The notes below the pieces were generated by a model. It saw only the letters and a program-made list of their open reading frames with translations, was not told the DNA's origin and did no database searches. Shown in pieces: positions 1 through 11,209 of a DNA stretch of 64,000 nucleotides; within the stretch, counting starts at the first letter, position 1, and every line of letters starts with the position of its first letter. The translations under genes were made by a program, and so were the position numbers. The stretch comes from Hirundichthys speculiger (taxonomy: Eukaryota > Chordata > Actinopteri > Beloniformes > Exocoetidae): NCBI GenBank assembly GCA_018398805.1, contig JAGFBZ010002129.1:620001-684000 (forward strand). Direction: 5' to 3'.

Positions 1-3000
1 TCAGGCGCAGAGGCGAGGCTCACTGTGAGCTAACTGTAATGGGCTGCTCGGCCAGCTCAGCTGGAAGGGGATTAGCTTGTTGTGGCGCCTGCTGAGAGGG
101 AAAAGAAATTCGCTTCACAAAGACTGTAACGTGCGCTGGTGAGCCGAGCATCTCTGGGCATTACATGAAGGTTAAGTAAAAAAAACCCCAGCAAATTCAG
201 AGAGGATCTCCTCCTCCGTTCACTGGCAGGAGTCTTACTGTAGCTGTAAAACTGCGCTACCGTGATAACAGAAACACCGCTAATTATTTCACTGTTCTCG
301 CAACATCTTTACAATTACTAAGCTCATACCGACGGCAGAAGTGATGATGACGTTCAAGATGATGGCTGTGATGGTGGTGATAAAATATCTGAAACCAATG
401 CTGGCGTGCTTTTGAAGCCAGGATCTTCTTCCAATTTATTCCAGCCCAGAAAAAAAAAAAAAAAAAAAATGAAAGGATCAGGATGCGCTGGTAAAACAGT
501 CGCAGCAGCTGCAGCATTAAGTAAACACCAGCGCTTGTGTGTTGTGGTTCCATTTTAAAACTCCCCAACGCCTCTCTAATCTCCCCTGCTCTCAGTCTGC
601 TACCCACAGCAGGACAAGCGGGACATCTCTGTTTTGTAGAAGTTTTTTTTTTTTGTCTGAACATCCTTCTTTCTAATGGGCTGGTAAACTGTTTTCGCTC
701 TCCCTACTCCCTGGAACTGTTTTCCTGCTGAGGCTCATCTCAGAGACACTTCGGTGACCCAGTTATGCATGGAAAGTGAATTAACTCTTGCACTATCTGA
801 AACAAAAGAAGGAGTTTGATTAAAGCAACACTACATAACTTTTTTTTTCTCTTGAAAAGATCCTCTTCTTCACTTGGCCTGTTTATTCAGGCCCCTTTCC
901 AAAATGACTTACCCAAAATAAATGGAGTATATCTTCAACAACTACAAGGGCTGCAGGTATAATCTTGGTCTCAAAAGGAAGCTAACACTTGTGAGATTGC
1001 AACAAGAGCGTCAGAATCAAGGTATGTGTTAGTGTGTCAGAGTAAATTCATCTGAAACACAGAAGATAATCTACATTTTATCTCCGTCTAAAAAGACAAC
1101 AACCATTAATTACAATAAAAACTACCTTTAAATCACAGGATAGTAGTCCAGTTTTACTAGGAATTAGTAAAGTAATATCTGATGAGTAACTGCAAAAGTC
1201 AAATCTTAAAAAAATTAACCTGAGCAGTTTTACAGATGTTATAACACAGGTAGAAAAACCATATGTTCCTTTTGGCACTCAGACCTCTATACATTTTCCC
1301 ATTTAAATAAGACCACACAACAGAAATGAAAAGAGTTTAATTTATGTCTTCAGCTGCTAGCTGCTAGTCTCTGCTTTCTCCTGACACCTTGTTTGAGTGG
1401 TTCACTTGAAAAGGTGAAACTAGCATAAGCGCTAAAGTGGAGATGGGCTGTTTTCATGTTTTTGTTACATGCCCACATAATTGGTTTCTGTTTTAATTGG
1501 GTTTCATTTGGGTGGCAATGCTTGGTAGAGGCTGTTAGCTGAGTTTCTCCCCGTCATTTTGATATGCTACAAGTTCAGATTGGTGCTTCCTATCATGCAC
1601 GTGGATCCTCCGTACTCTCCGCATTGCCCCCTGTACAGGGAGCACTCCGGATCAAGGGGGTAAAGTTAGAAAATCCTTCTGATGTTTTGTTGACTTATAT
1701 TAAGCAGCTATCTTCACTCCTGGCTGCTAGCCAGAGCCTACCAAAGGACAGCCAGCCGTACTGCCTCTAGCGGATCAACTTGTATCTCTTGCCTCGGTCT
1801 GTGGGGGTCCTGCCAGAGTTAGCTCATGTTTCAGCCCCAGCAGCACTTGTTTCAAGTTTTGTTACCACAAGATAGTAATTTTAGCCCAGATAAAATAGCT
1901 AACTTGTGGAAACTGAGCTAGGTTCTCCCATTTGTTTATTTTTCTCTTTACTGGGGTTGGGCGGAGTCAGTTCCTGCTACGCTAACTAGCACCAGGCACA
2001 GCGACAAAATACATGCTTCAGGAGCAATCTTCAGAAAACCCTTAAATTACATAACAGGGGCTTTGTCTGGTTCAAACCTAAAATTGGCTCAAACCCAAAC
2101 AGTAGGGGGGCTCCACAAAGCACAAAAAAACAAACAAAAGAAACTTCTTCTTCTTCTTTTTATTAGAGCCTGCAGGAATAAACAGTATACTTTTCATCAC
2201 TCTTCATTTGGAGACGTCTTGTGGAGAATGAATGTAGGTGCTTTGCTCAATTAGGAGAAGCTATCAAAAAGTGGTTATTTGACACTTTGGATTCACACAG
2301 CTTCTCCTCTCCATGACAACAGATAACTTCCCAGGGACTGGTGTAATTTCATCTGAGGCAGCATTGCTCGATGGCTGTGCCTTAATGTCTTCATCAGTTT
2401 GGGTCGCAGAAGAATAAAATCATTTCGAACGATAGCAGGCACATCAATAAAATTTTGGTTGTAGTTGCAGAGCAGACTTTATGAGCCCATCGTCATATTG
2501 CTCTGTTAAAAAATTACACGCACTGCCGGTTATTATAAAGGCATTCATAATCTGTGATGACTCTTGAATGAAAATGTATTCGCCATGCCTTTGCCCTAGA
2601 AAGCATTTAATCCTTTGGGATTTGACATATTTTTGCAAATATTATATAATGTCCCAATATGAATGATGCTAATGTCCTCATTATGTTCTTATCATCTTCT
2701 TATGATGTGTTATAATCCTTTATCACCTCAAGCCAAGTGTTACTGATGTGTTCATTAGTACATTCCTTAATTCAACCTCGAAGACCAGACAGAATTAGGA
2801 TGCATGAACTAAATGATTATATTAATATCTGATTGATTCAGTGTATTCCTTCTTTCTAGTGCCTCAAGGACAGTAGCAGCGAGCTGCACAGTTCGCAGCA
2901 CTGACACAGCCCTCTTTTCTTTAGCTCCTCTAATGAATTCTCATGCTGTTTGTCATCACTTCAGCCTTTGGTGAAAACCTACCCGATGCCGCTTCCCCCA

Positions 3001-4200
3001 GCGGACCAGTAAAGTCAGCTTTGAGGAATGCGTGCGGCGGTTGGGGTTGCTTTCCTCCCTCTCTGTGCAGTAAAAATTTAATGGAACCAAACGTGTCGTA
3101 CATCCATTTTAGCAACTGAGGAGGAAGCAAATTGCAATCACCCTCTCTGCGCCCCTCCGAAGAGACTGGAAGCTGCAGGAAAACAGGCTTTCTTCTCACT
3201 GTCATCCAGCAACACGCAGGCTTAATAAAACCTGTGCTCTGCAGAACATGACAGATAACTGGAGAGAGATTTAATGGAGCTTGCGGTGCGTTGGTGCCTG
3301 CCTCCTCTTGATCACCATGTCTTTCGACTCAGAGGGCAGGAAAAAAACCACCATAATTGTGAGTCTAAAAAACCTTTGTGGATGCTGTGGAGAAAAAACA
3401 TTCAGCGTTCGGAGGAACAACAGCAAAGCACATGTATTTTGGCACAAAAGTTTTAAAGCAATTCCTTGTAAGCTGTACCAGACATGACCCTCGGGGTCCA
3501 GAGTGAATTCTTTATATCCCGGCTCAGACTCCTGCCTTCATTTTTTCATTTTCCAATGGAAAGACTGTGATGTTAATTTTGGATCACAGATTTTCTCTGG
3601 ATCCATTTGGGCGAATATCACAGGAATCTCTTGAAACTGGTTCAACAAACTTTTACAGCTTGTGGTTGGGTGGATTGATGTATTCTTCTGAAGCAACATT
3701 ACACTCATGACTCTCCAAAGACTGATGGGAGTTTGCACTATATATTTCCTCCCACTAATGTCTCCCTTGACTGACTAAATGTCACAGGAGGAGCAGAAGG
3801 AATGGGGCAAGAGCTGTGGCGAAGCACTTCCACAAATCCCTTCCAGCTGTATTAACAGCAGCACAGTTCAGTAACAGTGATAGGCTAAGTAAGCAGTTCT
3901 CAGAGCTGGTTGATTGCTTGTTGATCCCAGCAGACTGTCTCCTGGGAGAGAAGCGGTGTTTATGAAAATGCACAAGGAGACTCTCCTTTGTTATAATGTG
4001 CATTTACATGTCAGGTGTTAAAATTAGATCTTTCAAATCCCATTAAAATACAAAATAAGGACGTAAACTGCACCGTGTGAGAGCGGGTCAAGGTGAGAGC
4101 ATTAGCTGTGAATATAAAAGCCTATTTTAAAGTCCTCATCTATCATGTTCAACAAAGAGGGATTCTCTAAACGTATTCATTACAAAAACTGTCGGACAGA
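1..4200. other. No recognisable gene; AT-rich intergenic or intronic DNA
   Basis: No open frame here resembles a known protein. There is an A-tract at about 449-468 and T-tracts at about 644 and 840. The stretch starting near 818 (motif TAAAGCAACACTACATAAC) resembles the terminus of a common fish DNA repeat, and a loosely similar inverted motif lies near 2043-2063, but the match is too weak to call an element. The 2860-3230 part is free of simple repeats and could be conserved non-coding sequence; that is a guess from texture only. Confidence 0.5.
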
Positions 4201-4229
4201 CGGGTGAGCTGAACAAAGGCAAGAGGAAG

Positions 4230-4236
4230 TATAAAA
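4230..4236 (+). promoter_or_regulatory. Candidate TATA box of an unidentified gene
   Basis: A TATAAAA motif sits about 25-30 bases upstream of a short segment that ends in a consensus splice donor (GTAAGT at 4286-4291). Spacing of this kind is typical of a TATA promoter with a small non-coding first exon. TATA-like strings are frequent in AT-rich DNA, so the call depends on the splice signals that follow it. Confidence 0.3.
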
Positions 4237-4257
4237 ACAGAGAAATAGAAACAGACG

Positions 4258-4285
4258 ACTACTGAACCAACCACCAGGCTGCCTG
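4258..4285 (+). other. Candidate non-coding first exon
   Basis: This short segment lies downstream of the TATAAAA motif and ends at a consensus donor, G|GTAAGT. The putative intron of about 128 bases ends in a long pyrimidine tract and an AAG acceptor at about 4413. The exact transcription start is not visible; 4258 is placed by distance from the TATA box. It contains no ATG, which fits a 5' untranslated exon. Chance co-occurrence of signals is quite possible. Confidence 0.25.
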
Positions 4286-4413
4286 GTAAGTCATATCATC
4301 CCTCTAATGACTTTTCAATGTCACACTTCATGCTTTGCCCCAGCTTCTGAAACCATACTGCATATCTCCTGCAACTGAAGGTTGAAGGTGTTCATTTTAT
4401 TCTTTTTTTTAAG

Positions 4414-4460
4414 AGGAATCACTTCAGCATTCACAATGGCAAACAGTCCGTGGGCTGAAA
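4414..4460 (+). CDS. Candidate second exon with start codon, protein unidentified
   Basis: The segment follows a pyrimidine tract and AG acceptor, and ends in a perfect donor (GTAAGT at 4461-4466). It contains an ATG at 4436 that opens a frame reading MANSPWAE before the splice, leaving one base of the next codon (phase 1). I do not recognise the protein and found no convincing third exon downstream, so if the gene is real its remaining exons are distant or too short to see by eye. The combination of TATA box, two donors and one acceptor in 240 bases is better than random background but unproven. Confidence 0.25.
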
Positions 4461-4466
4461 GTAAGT

Positions 4467-4995
4467 AAATAATTAAAGATCTGCTGCAGCTGTTATATTA
4501 GTTTTTCCTGGCACTTTTCCTTGAACCACTGCCCCACATCTCCAACCAAGCTGAGCAGAAACCACACACCACATGGGCACTTTTACATTGTGTCATTTGT
4601 TGACCTAAAACTGACCCAAACCCACCCAACCAGCTATTTATGGGGTGAGACGACTCGCATGTCCAGAGTACACCATTAGCTTGTGCTGCCTGGTGGGTCA
4701 GCAGCTAGGCACATTTGAACAGCGATGATCGGCTAAGTTATCTGGACGCTACCAAAAAGAGCTTTGTGTTGCCTTATCACTTGGATGTAGACTCCAGCTG
4801 GATAATTGGTGCCTTGTTTGGACACACAAACAGCATAAAACATACATCAAAACAGTTGCCCCTGTTTTTTTTATCTTCTATTAGAAACTCCTACACTGGT
4901 TACACACAATTATCAACTGTATAAGAAAAATTAGACACCAACCAATTGGAGTCAGTCTGAATCTAAGTTTTAGAGACTCTGGCCAACCTTATATT
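4467..4995. other. Unassigned stretch
   Basis: No coding similarity, structured repeat or RNA gene is visible here. If the candidate gene start upstream is real, this would be intron. Confidence 0.5.
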
Positions 4996-5003
4996 GACTA
5001 GAG

Positions 5004-5499
5004 CAGTGGTGCACAAACTGTGTTACGTGTACCACCAGTGGTACACGAGCGCTCTCTGGTGGTATGCGGGGAACGTTATGACTTTCCACATTTTTTCCAC
5101 ATTTTCACTTAAAAAAAAAATCGGAAACATACAATGCATTATAAATACAACATTTCAAATGAAATGTGTAGCTTGAGATAATTAAAATTGTGTCTTTAAA
5201 AAAATATTTGTTGCATATTCAGTTGCAGTGGAGATGTAACAACTTTTGAGTGTGTTTATTTTACTCTGTATGAGAGTGAGTATATGAGAATTGTTGAACA
5301 GAGTTGTAAATGTCTGATTCAGTAAAGTAACAATTCAGGCAACAATAAATAACCACAATAAGGAATAAACATCTCTGTGTTAAAAGCTAAGTAAGAAGGC
5401 ATATATGGCTATTTTTTTTTTAAATTGGCCATCATGGTGGTACTCAGAGAGCTGAAGTTTTTCAGGCGGTACACAGGATTAAAAGTTTGAGAACCAGTG
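5004..5499. mobile_element. hAT-type MITE with 8-bp target duplication
   Basis: The element begins CAGTGGTGCACAAACT and ends AGTTTGAGAACCAGTG, which are imperfect inverted copies of each other. It is flanked on both sides by the identical 8-mer GACTAGAG (4996-5003 and 5500-5507). An 8-bp duplication and a CAGTGGTTCTCAAACTTT-like terminus are hallmarks of hAT transposons of the Charlie type. The 496-bp interior is AT-rich without a transposase frame, so the copy is non-autonomous. The intact duplication with diverged termini suggests moderate age. Confidence 0.8.
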
Positions 5500-5599
5500 G
5501 ACTAGAGAGTTATGAAGCTCAGTCAATCCAAAAATGTGCAAATGGGCGTAACAAACAAGCTTTGAGCTGGTTGGAAAAAGCTAGCTTTTGTAGTTTTTG

Positions 5600-5730
5600 T
5601 TGTAGTCTTTTGTTGTGAAGTTAGACATTTTAACATGGGGGTCAATGGAAATAGTCTCCCTTTTTGGAGTTCACCCCTAGTGGCCACTGAAATTAACTGC
5701 AATTCTCCTTACTTCCGCAATAGCTTCAGC
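5600..5730 (+). repeat. Dispersed fish repeat, copy 1 (partial)
   Basis: The core near 5660-5685 reads TTTTTGGAGTTCACCCCTAG followed by TGGCCA and then, about a dozen bases further on, ACTGCA. The same core recurs at about 45610-45640 (same orientation) and, inverted, near 29560-29590 and 56780-56815. This is the least complete copy. No coding potential; the class of element is unknown to me. Confidence 0.5.
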
Positions 5731-7040
5731 TTTAATAAACCAGATAGACTTACTTTAAAATCTATCCTGGTGGAAACTCTTAAGCTTACCTTATCGGATC
5801 TTATAATCCTTCCAGCAGCTTAATAGTATTTTACAGTGAGTGTTTTATCTGATTTTGTCTTCGAGAGAACAGTTGATATGGTAAAACACATTACAGAGCT
5901 TTATGTAATGGACCTTAGTGATGGACCCATGTGACTCAAACCAACGTTGCTGTGCATTCATTCAATCTCTACTCAGTACTTTTCTACCAACTCCTGAGAG
6001 AGACCTCTTTATTGTCAAAACACTCCTTGTGTTCATAAAATAGTGGCTAATTCTTTCTGTTTTCTGGGGCAGTGCACTTTTTAAAGACCTTGTTCTCCAA
6101 TAAAATCAGTTGTTGCAAGTAAAATTGAGGTCAATGAGTGTTTTCACAGTGAATTCAAATGGTACACCTGAGGCCTGTTAAATCCAAAACTATGAGCTGA
6201 AAGGATCCAGAGTCAGATGACAGCTCACTGTGGGTTCAAATTACAGGAAGATATACATTAAAAAAAAAAAGATTCGTGCTTGACCACATAAAGAGTCTGT
6301 CAATTAAAAAAAAAGCCAGTATTCGCACAAACCTTTCACTTTTCTGGGGGTCTCCACAGTTTGATCATCTGTCATTCAGTGAATGGTTGAGATCTCAGGG
6401 TGCTGTGACATCACAGACCCAGATCAGTAGAATTATCCAGCTTTTACATCTTTATCTTCGTCTAATTTTAACTCTGATTCGTATCTCACCATTTGCTGGA
6501 TCTCCAAAATGGAAGGCGCAAAGTTTTGTGACCAGGTTCAAAAGAGGCACATCCTGCAGAAGAGGCGAGTTGAGAAGAGTTGAGTTGCTGACTCTACCAC
6601 CTGACACCAGCAGCTGTCAACAGAGGACATGTTTGTAAAGTGTGATTTATACTGTATTCTTGTGGTGTTTTGACCAAAACATGTTATGGAGAACATGCAT
6701 AAAGACTGCAGGAAATTCTGTCAATCTGGGAAAAAAAAGTGATATAATATGTGACCATTAAAGCAGCACATTTTTGTCCTGTGGACTCCCTACAGTTTGG
6801 GTTTGGTCCAAGGCTGAGAGAGAAACAGCCCAAGAAGAAAAATAATGTCATTACCACAGCAATAGGTGGTAAAATTCGTAACATATTTGCCTGTAATGCA
6901 GCCCATGACCCGTATCTCTACAAATAAATATACTTCCTCTGAATTTTCTCCCTGCCAAAAAGTGAAAACCAGTCCATTTCTCTCCTTCTTCCTCTGACCG
7001 GGTCCACTTTGTTTTTTTCTGCTGCCTGTTTTTCTAAGTA
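5730..7040. other. Unassigned stretch
   Basis: No recognisable gene or element. Short A-tracts occur near 6260 and 6308. Open frames here are uninterrupted only by chance and show no family motif. Confidence 0.5.
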
Positions 7041-7203
7041 AAGATTTTTTTTGGGCTGTAGTGACCTTCATTGAGAGTTGTGAGACACTGAATGCAGGCA
7101 GAGAGAAAGAAGAAAGACCAAAGGCCAGGACTTGAAACTGGGCTGGCTGCGTGAGAACCATCGCCTCTCCATATGGAGCACCTGCTCAACTAAGTGAGCT
7201 GTC
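7041..7203 (-). repeat. tRNA-headed SINE
   Basis: Read on the minus strand, the segment starts with a tRNA-like head (TAGTTGAGCAGGTGCTCCAT, then a GGCGATGG stretch and a TTTCAAGTCC box-B-like motif). It continues through a pyrimidine-rich CTTTGG/CTTTCTCTCTGCC body and ends in GCCCAAAAAAAATC. This order of head, CT-rich body and GCCCAAAA tail matches a common fish SINE. It is diverged from a functional tRNA promoter. Confidence 0.65.
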
Positions 7204-8725
7204 CAGTGCCGACAGCTGGTGTGCGTTGTGATCTGGTCAACCTAGCTACAAGGTGCAATTCCAGCTCCACCACGTCAGTCGGAGGTGTTGCTTTAAGCTG
7301 CTGCAAATACACCTCACCTGCTTGCTTTTCAGCAGTTCAGGGTCACCACGGCGGAGTGATCCACATGACTGACTTGGCACAAATTTTACGCCGGGTACCC
7401 TTAAGAAGGCAACTGAGACTTGAACCTGGACATCCACATGGTAGGCAACAGCACTACAACAAAACCACCGGGAAGCACCTACAGTCCCCCCATATTTATT
7501 TCAATAATAAGCCTCTATACCTTTTGATTTTGGCTATAAACAATTGAACTGAATAGAACTGACGAACACAATATGCATCAAAGGATATAAATAAGTCCTG
7601 TTGTTGATGCTCTGATAGCTGATTGAACTGTGTTTTCTTTAAGGGCTGGACTGATTGACAGCTTTGCTCATTTGATGATCAACATTCACACGACTCACTA
7701 TCTGACACAACCCCACCTGCAACAACTGACAGCTGTGAAGCTCATTATCATTTACAAGAGGCCTCATGTTTGTCTGCTGAATCCACATCACTTTTTCTGC
7801 TCATTTGAAGGTTATCCCAGATAAAAGACACCTTCGGGCCTAATCCTGGATACGGTTGGTGCTCATTGTCCAGCTACGCCACTGGCGAGTGCTTTGTGGG
7901 CCAGACAAAAGTTCATTCTTCATGAACTGGGAAAAACATGGGCATAGCATGAGTTGCATGAGCCAGATGCGGCTCAATAGTCTAGTTTTTGACAGGGGAT
8001 ATGGAGGGTGTTGTGAGAGCCAGGCACGGCCCAAAGGCCTGTAGAAAATGAAGAGGCGGGCTGTGTTTTGGTGGATATGTGGCCAAGCTCAGGCAGCCAC
8101 ATTCACCTTGAATCATTGGCACCGATCAAAACCAAATGTGGGACAGAAACCTCAGATACCGGCCAAGTTTGAGGTTATCTGGGATAGATTAACTGTGTTT
8201 ATGTCATCCCATCGCTGTGGTCATATCTTGACCAGACCTATCAATCTCTTTGCTCTTCCACCCTCCTAACTGTTTTTTTTTTTTTTTTTTTTACTTTTTT
8301 CTATTAAGCTCCAAACTTGACAGAATTTAGTTTCATTACAAACAAACTGCATGATGCTACACTCTGGTACTTCTACTCCCCCCATTTCTCTGTAGAATCA
8401 GCTACAGTAACTCCAAAACATGTTCAGTCATGGGTGAAGTATATCATTTGAGAACAACAAGAATATCACTGTCTCCGCGGAGTTTAGAAACAGCATTAAA
8501 TGCATGGGTAGTCTGGGAAGCGGCGCTGATTCCAAACACTCAACACACATGCAGCAAACAGACGTGTGGTACTCCCAAAAATGGGACGACCACAGTTAAG
8601 ATTTGTACATTTTTTTTGGTTGTATTTATCTGTTTATTTATGTGACATTTGTGGTAAAAGTCCAGGGGGGAACTTCTGTGTTGGGACGACTTGCTCTGGG
8701 GACAGGTTAAGGGGCGGCGCCTCCC
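7204..8725. other. Unassigned stretch with T-tract
   Basis: No gene recognised. The segment at about 7850-8260 has a GC-richer, repeat-like texture but I cannot place it in a family. A T-tract of about 20 bases lies at 8272-8292. Confidence 0.4.
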
Positions 8726-8729
8726 GCCA

Positions 8730-8800
8730 CAGACGCATTCTGGAAAAAGAACGACACAGACTGTAATTTCACTCCTCCGCTTCACCTGCTTAATACAGGT
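8730..8800 (+). repeat. 71-nt direct repeat, left copy
   Basis: This 71-nt segment is repeated in the same orientation at 11063-11133 with 6 mismatches by my count (about 92% identity). Both begin CAGACGCATTCTGGAAAA and end TTAATACAGGT. The pair brackets the hAT insertion at 9073-10745. The repeats could be remains of an older element or a local duplication. No termini such as TG...CA are evident. Confidence 0.75.
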
Positions 8801-9072
8801 CAGTAAAAGGACTAAACACGGTAAAATATCACATATTACATGTTGCTATAATTAGTGCTGATGTTTTGTAGAGTTTGAGTCATGTTTAAGGTGTTATTTA
8901 TGCTAAAAATGACCAAAAAAAGTTTTACCGCGAGGCGGCCATTTTGTGCCCTGGCGCCGCAGCAGTTAACCAGTATCACTGATTGTGCTGTTGCTTTATA
9001 TTGTGTTGATATGTAGCTGTGGGTTTATTCATAACACAATTACTTTGTCATTCCTGTATTCTAACTCTGTAC

Positions 9073-10745
9073 TAGGGATGGAATGGTTTTCGGTATTACG
9101 GTAAAGCGCAGTAAAATTTTACGTGATAACGATTACCGTTTATGTTTGACTTCATCTCATTATCGCGGTTGATTACCAGGATATGTAATATCAGCCTCAT
9201 TTAAGTCTGTGAGCGACTCACGACTGTGTCTCACGTGAATATGTAGCTTGTAACATCTGTATCATAACGTTAGCATGGCGGAAAGCGTGATAGCATGCAG
9301 GACATTTATCAACCCACTAAAAGGACGAAATCCGAGGTCTGGGCATATTTTGTTTTTGTTTTTTAAAGAATGCAGAGGAACAACTGGTGGAGGACAATGA
9401 TCCTGTCTGCAGAGCACTTGTTTACATTTTATTGTAATTTGTACAAGCAACTTGAAGGAACTAAGCCTAATGCTTCAAGCTACTGAGATGCTTCACCAAG
9501 AGTAACCTGGTTGACGCGCTTCGCTAACTCACATTTCGTAAACGTTACTGTTGCGTGTCGGGCGAAAAAAGACTGGAACGATGTCCTGATGCAGTTACAA
9601 TATTAATTTATTCCATTAACTGATCCGACAACGATAACGCCAGCAGTTAGCACCACAGCGATCAAAAACCTTTCGCCCTTCCGGGTCAAACACCTAACCA
9701 ATAACAGGCAGCTACCTTTATACCTGACCCTCAGGTAACAACACAGCGACACCCACAGACACACAGAGCGAACTACAATTCATAACATCATATTTGGCTC
9801 TTATACAACTGTTTCTTTGTTTGCACATTTATACTTATTTAAGGTTCAGCTTAAAGTCAAAAGTTTATTTCATTTGAACTTGCACTATGATTTTTGTTCC
9901 TGATAATTGTTTGCATATTTTGACCTACTATGGTTGTTAAAGTGTTTATTTAAATTTACACCGGACAAATTAGCTTTGTTCCTGTTAATTATTTTATTCA
10001 TTTAAAATAAAACCTCTTTCTGTGCCAGTTGTTTCCCGTTTAATGTGAAAGTTTCATTTTGATAAGATTTTGGCTTCTGATGTTTCAATATGACAAGAAA
10101 ATCTTACGATTTTGTGAAATTATTTAAATGTGTTACCCAGTGGGTTGTTTCATAGGCATATTGTCAGTAAGGAAACCTTTGAAATGACGGAAGGACTCTG
10201 AGGCAGATTTGTTGAGGTACAAAAGAAATGTTTTAATCGATTCCAGGCCTGGACAACAAAGTGAAACTACAACCAAACAAAATAAAGAACTACAAAAAAC
10301 CTCAAACAGAGAGGTGCAGGAGTCAACCTCTCCCCATGGCAGCCTCTTCACTACTGAAACACTTCCTCTCTATAGGCTCTGACCCCACCCCGGGCCAAAT
10401 AACCAGCCATTCACAGCTCTCCATCAATTTACCCAAGATGTTCCCCATAATGTCTTCAGCTGGGCCATCAACCCCATAACCGCATCTGTATAGATAAGCA
10501 TAGTATTAGTTTCTCATGTCACCACAGAATGTGCACCCTCTGTGGGACTGGGAATCCAAAACATGCATCAATGTACACTGTTAATTTACCGGGAATTTAC
10601 TCTGACATAACCATATCTGTCACAAAATGTATGTTTTTTTTTAGACATTTGTACAGCAATTAAGAATATCGCAATAATATCGTAAACCGTGATAATTTGG
10701 TCACTGTAATCGAGATATCAAATTTTCCATATAGTTACATCCCTA
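9073..10745 (+). mobile_element. hAT transposon, internally decayed, with perfect 8-bp target duplication
   Basis: The left end reads TAGGGATGGAATGG. The right end, read inverted, is TAGGGATGTAACTA. Both ends abut the identical 8-mer CTCTGTAC (9065-9072 and 10746-10753). TAGGGATG termini with 8-bp duplications are typical of fish hAT elements. The plus strand at 9274-9425 carries a remnant of an N-terminal BED zinc finger; the rest of the transposase is not recognisable, so the 1.67-kb copy is defective. Inside, 9540-9780 and 10140-10500 have a different, GC-richer texture and may be further nested insertions, but I could not find their edges. Confidence 0.8.
9274..9425 (+). pseudogene. Remnant of hAT transposase BED finger
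   Basis: In one frame the DNA encodes PTKRTKSEVWAYF, the start of a BED-type zinc finger (aromatic Trp and Phe after a basic stretch). After a frameshift it continues NAEEQLVEDNDPVCRA, matching the central part leading to the first Cys. A BED finger is the DNA-binding domain at the N-terminus of many hAT transposases. The upstream start is in another frame and the second half of the finger is lost, so no product is expected. Confidence 0.6.
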
Positions 10746-11062
10746 CTCTGTACTAAGAGAAAGTATATGGTTTATCACATGCAAGGATGCATGAAACACT
10801 GTAAACTGTATGTTTTAATATATGTCAAGGGTTTATCCTGAGTGAGTGTGCTGTAGTTACAGAGGAAGCTGATTTATTTTGAAACACAATTATTGAGTGT
10901 TCAATTGACTTGTGAATAGAGAAGATGGGAGCATGTGTAGATGTGACTGGAATGATTTGAAAATGAGTAAACAAATATGTGAGATGGTTGAAACAGGATC
11001 AGGACAGAAATATTGTGCTTATGTGACCATGGTGAATAAAACATATGATTTAATAAATCAGT

Positions 11063-11133
11063 CAGACGCATTCTGGAAAATGAACGTCACAGACTGTCAT
11101 TTCATTCCTCTGCTTCACCTGTTTAATACAGGT
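11063..11133 (+). repeat. 71-nt direct repeat, right copy
   Basis: This is the partner of the copy at 8730-8800, in the same orientation. It lies about 0.3 kb beyond the right end of the hAT element, so the hAT inserted between two pre-existing copies or the pair bounds an older composite. Confidence 0.75.
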
Positions 11134-11187
11134 ACTATATTTGTTGCTGTGGTCCTCCACCATTGGGACCCGTAACAGACGCACCCG

Positions 11188-11208
11188 CCCCCCCCCCCCC
11201 CCCCCCGT
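11188..11208. repeat. Poly-C tract
   Basis: A run of C residues with one G near its left end lies between AACAGACGCACC and GTCCGCAGCAG. A second C-run lies at about 11425-11435. These are simple-sequence slippage tracts. Confidence 0.9.
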
Positions 11209-11209
11209 C

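Noticed and set aside
818..2063. A possible 1.2-kb DNA transposon with TAAAGCAACACTACATAAC-like ends
   Set aside because: The inverted match at the right end is too poor and no target duplication was found.
9540..10500. Possible solo LTRs inside the hAT element
   Set aside because: GC-richer texture is visible but no TG...CA ends or 4-6 bp duplications could be located.
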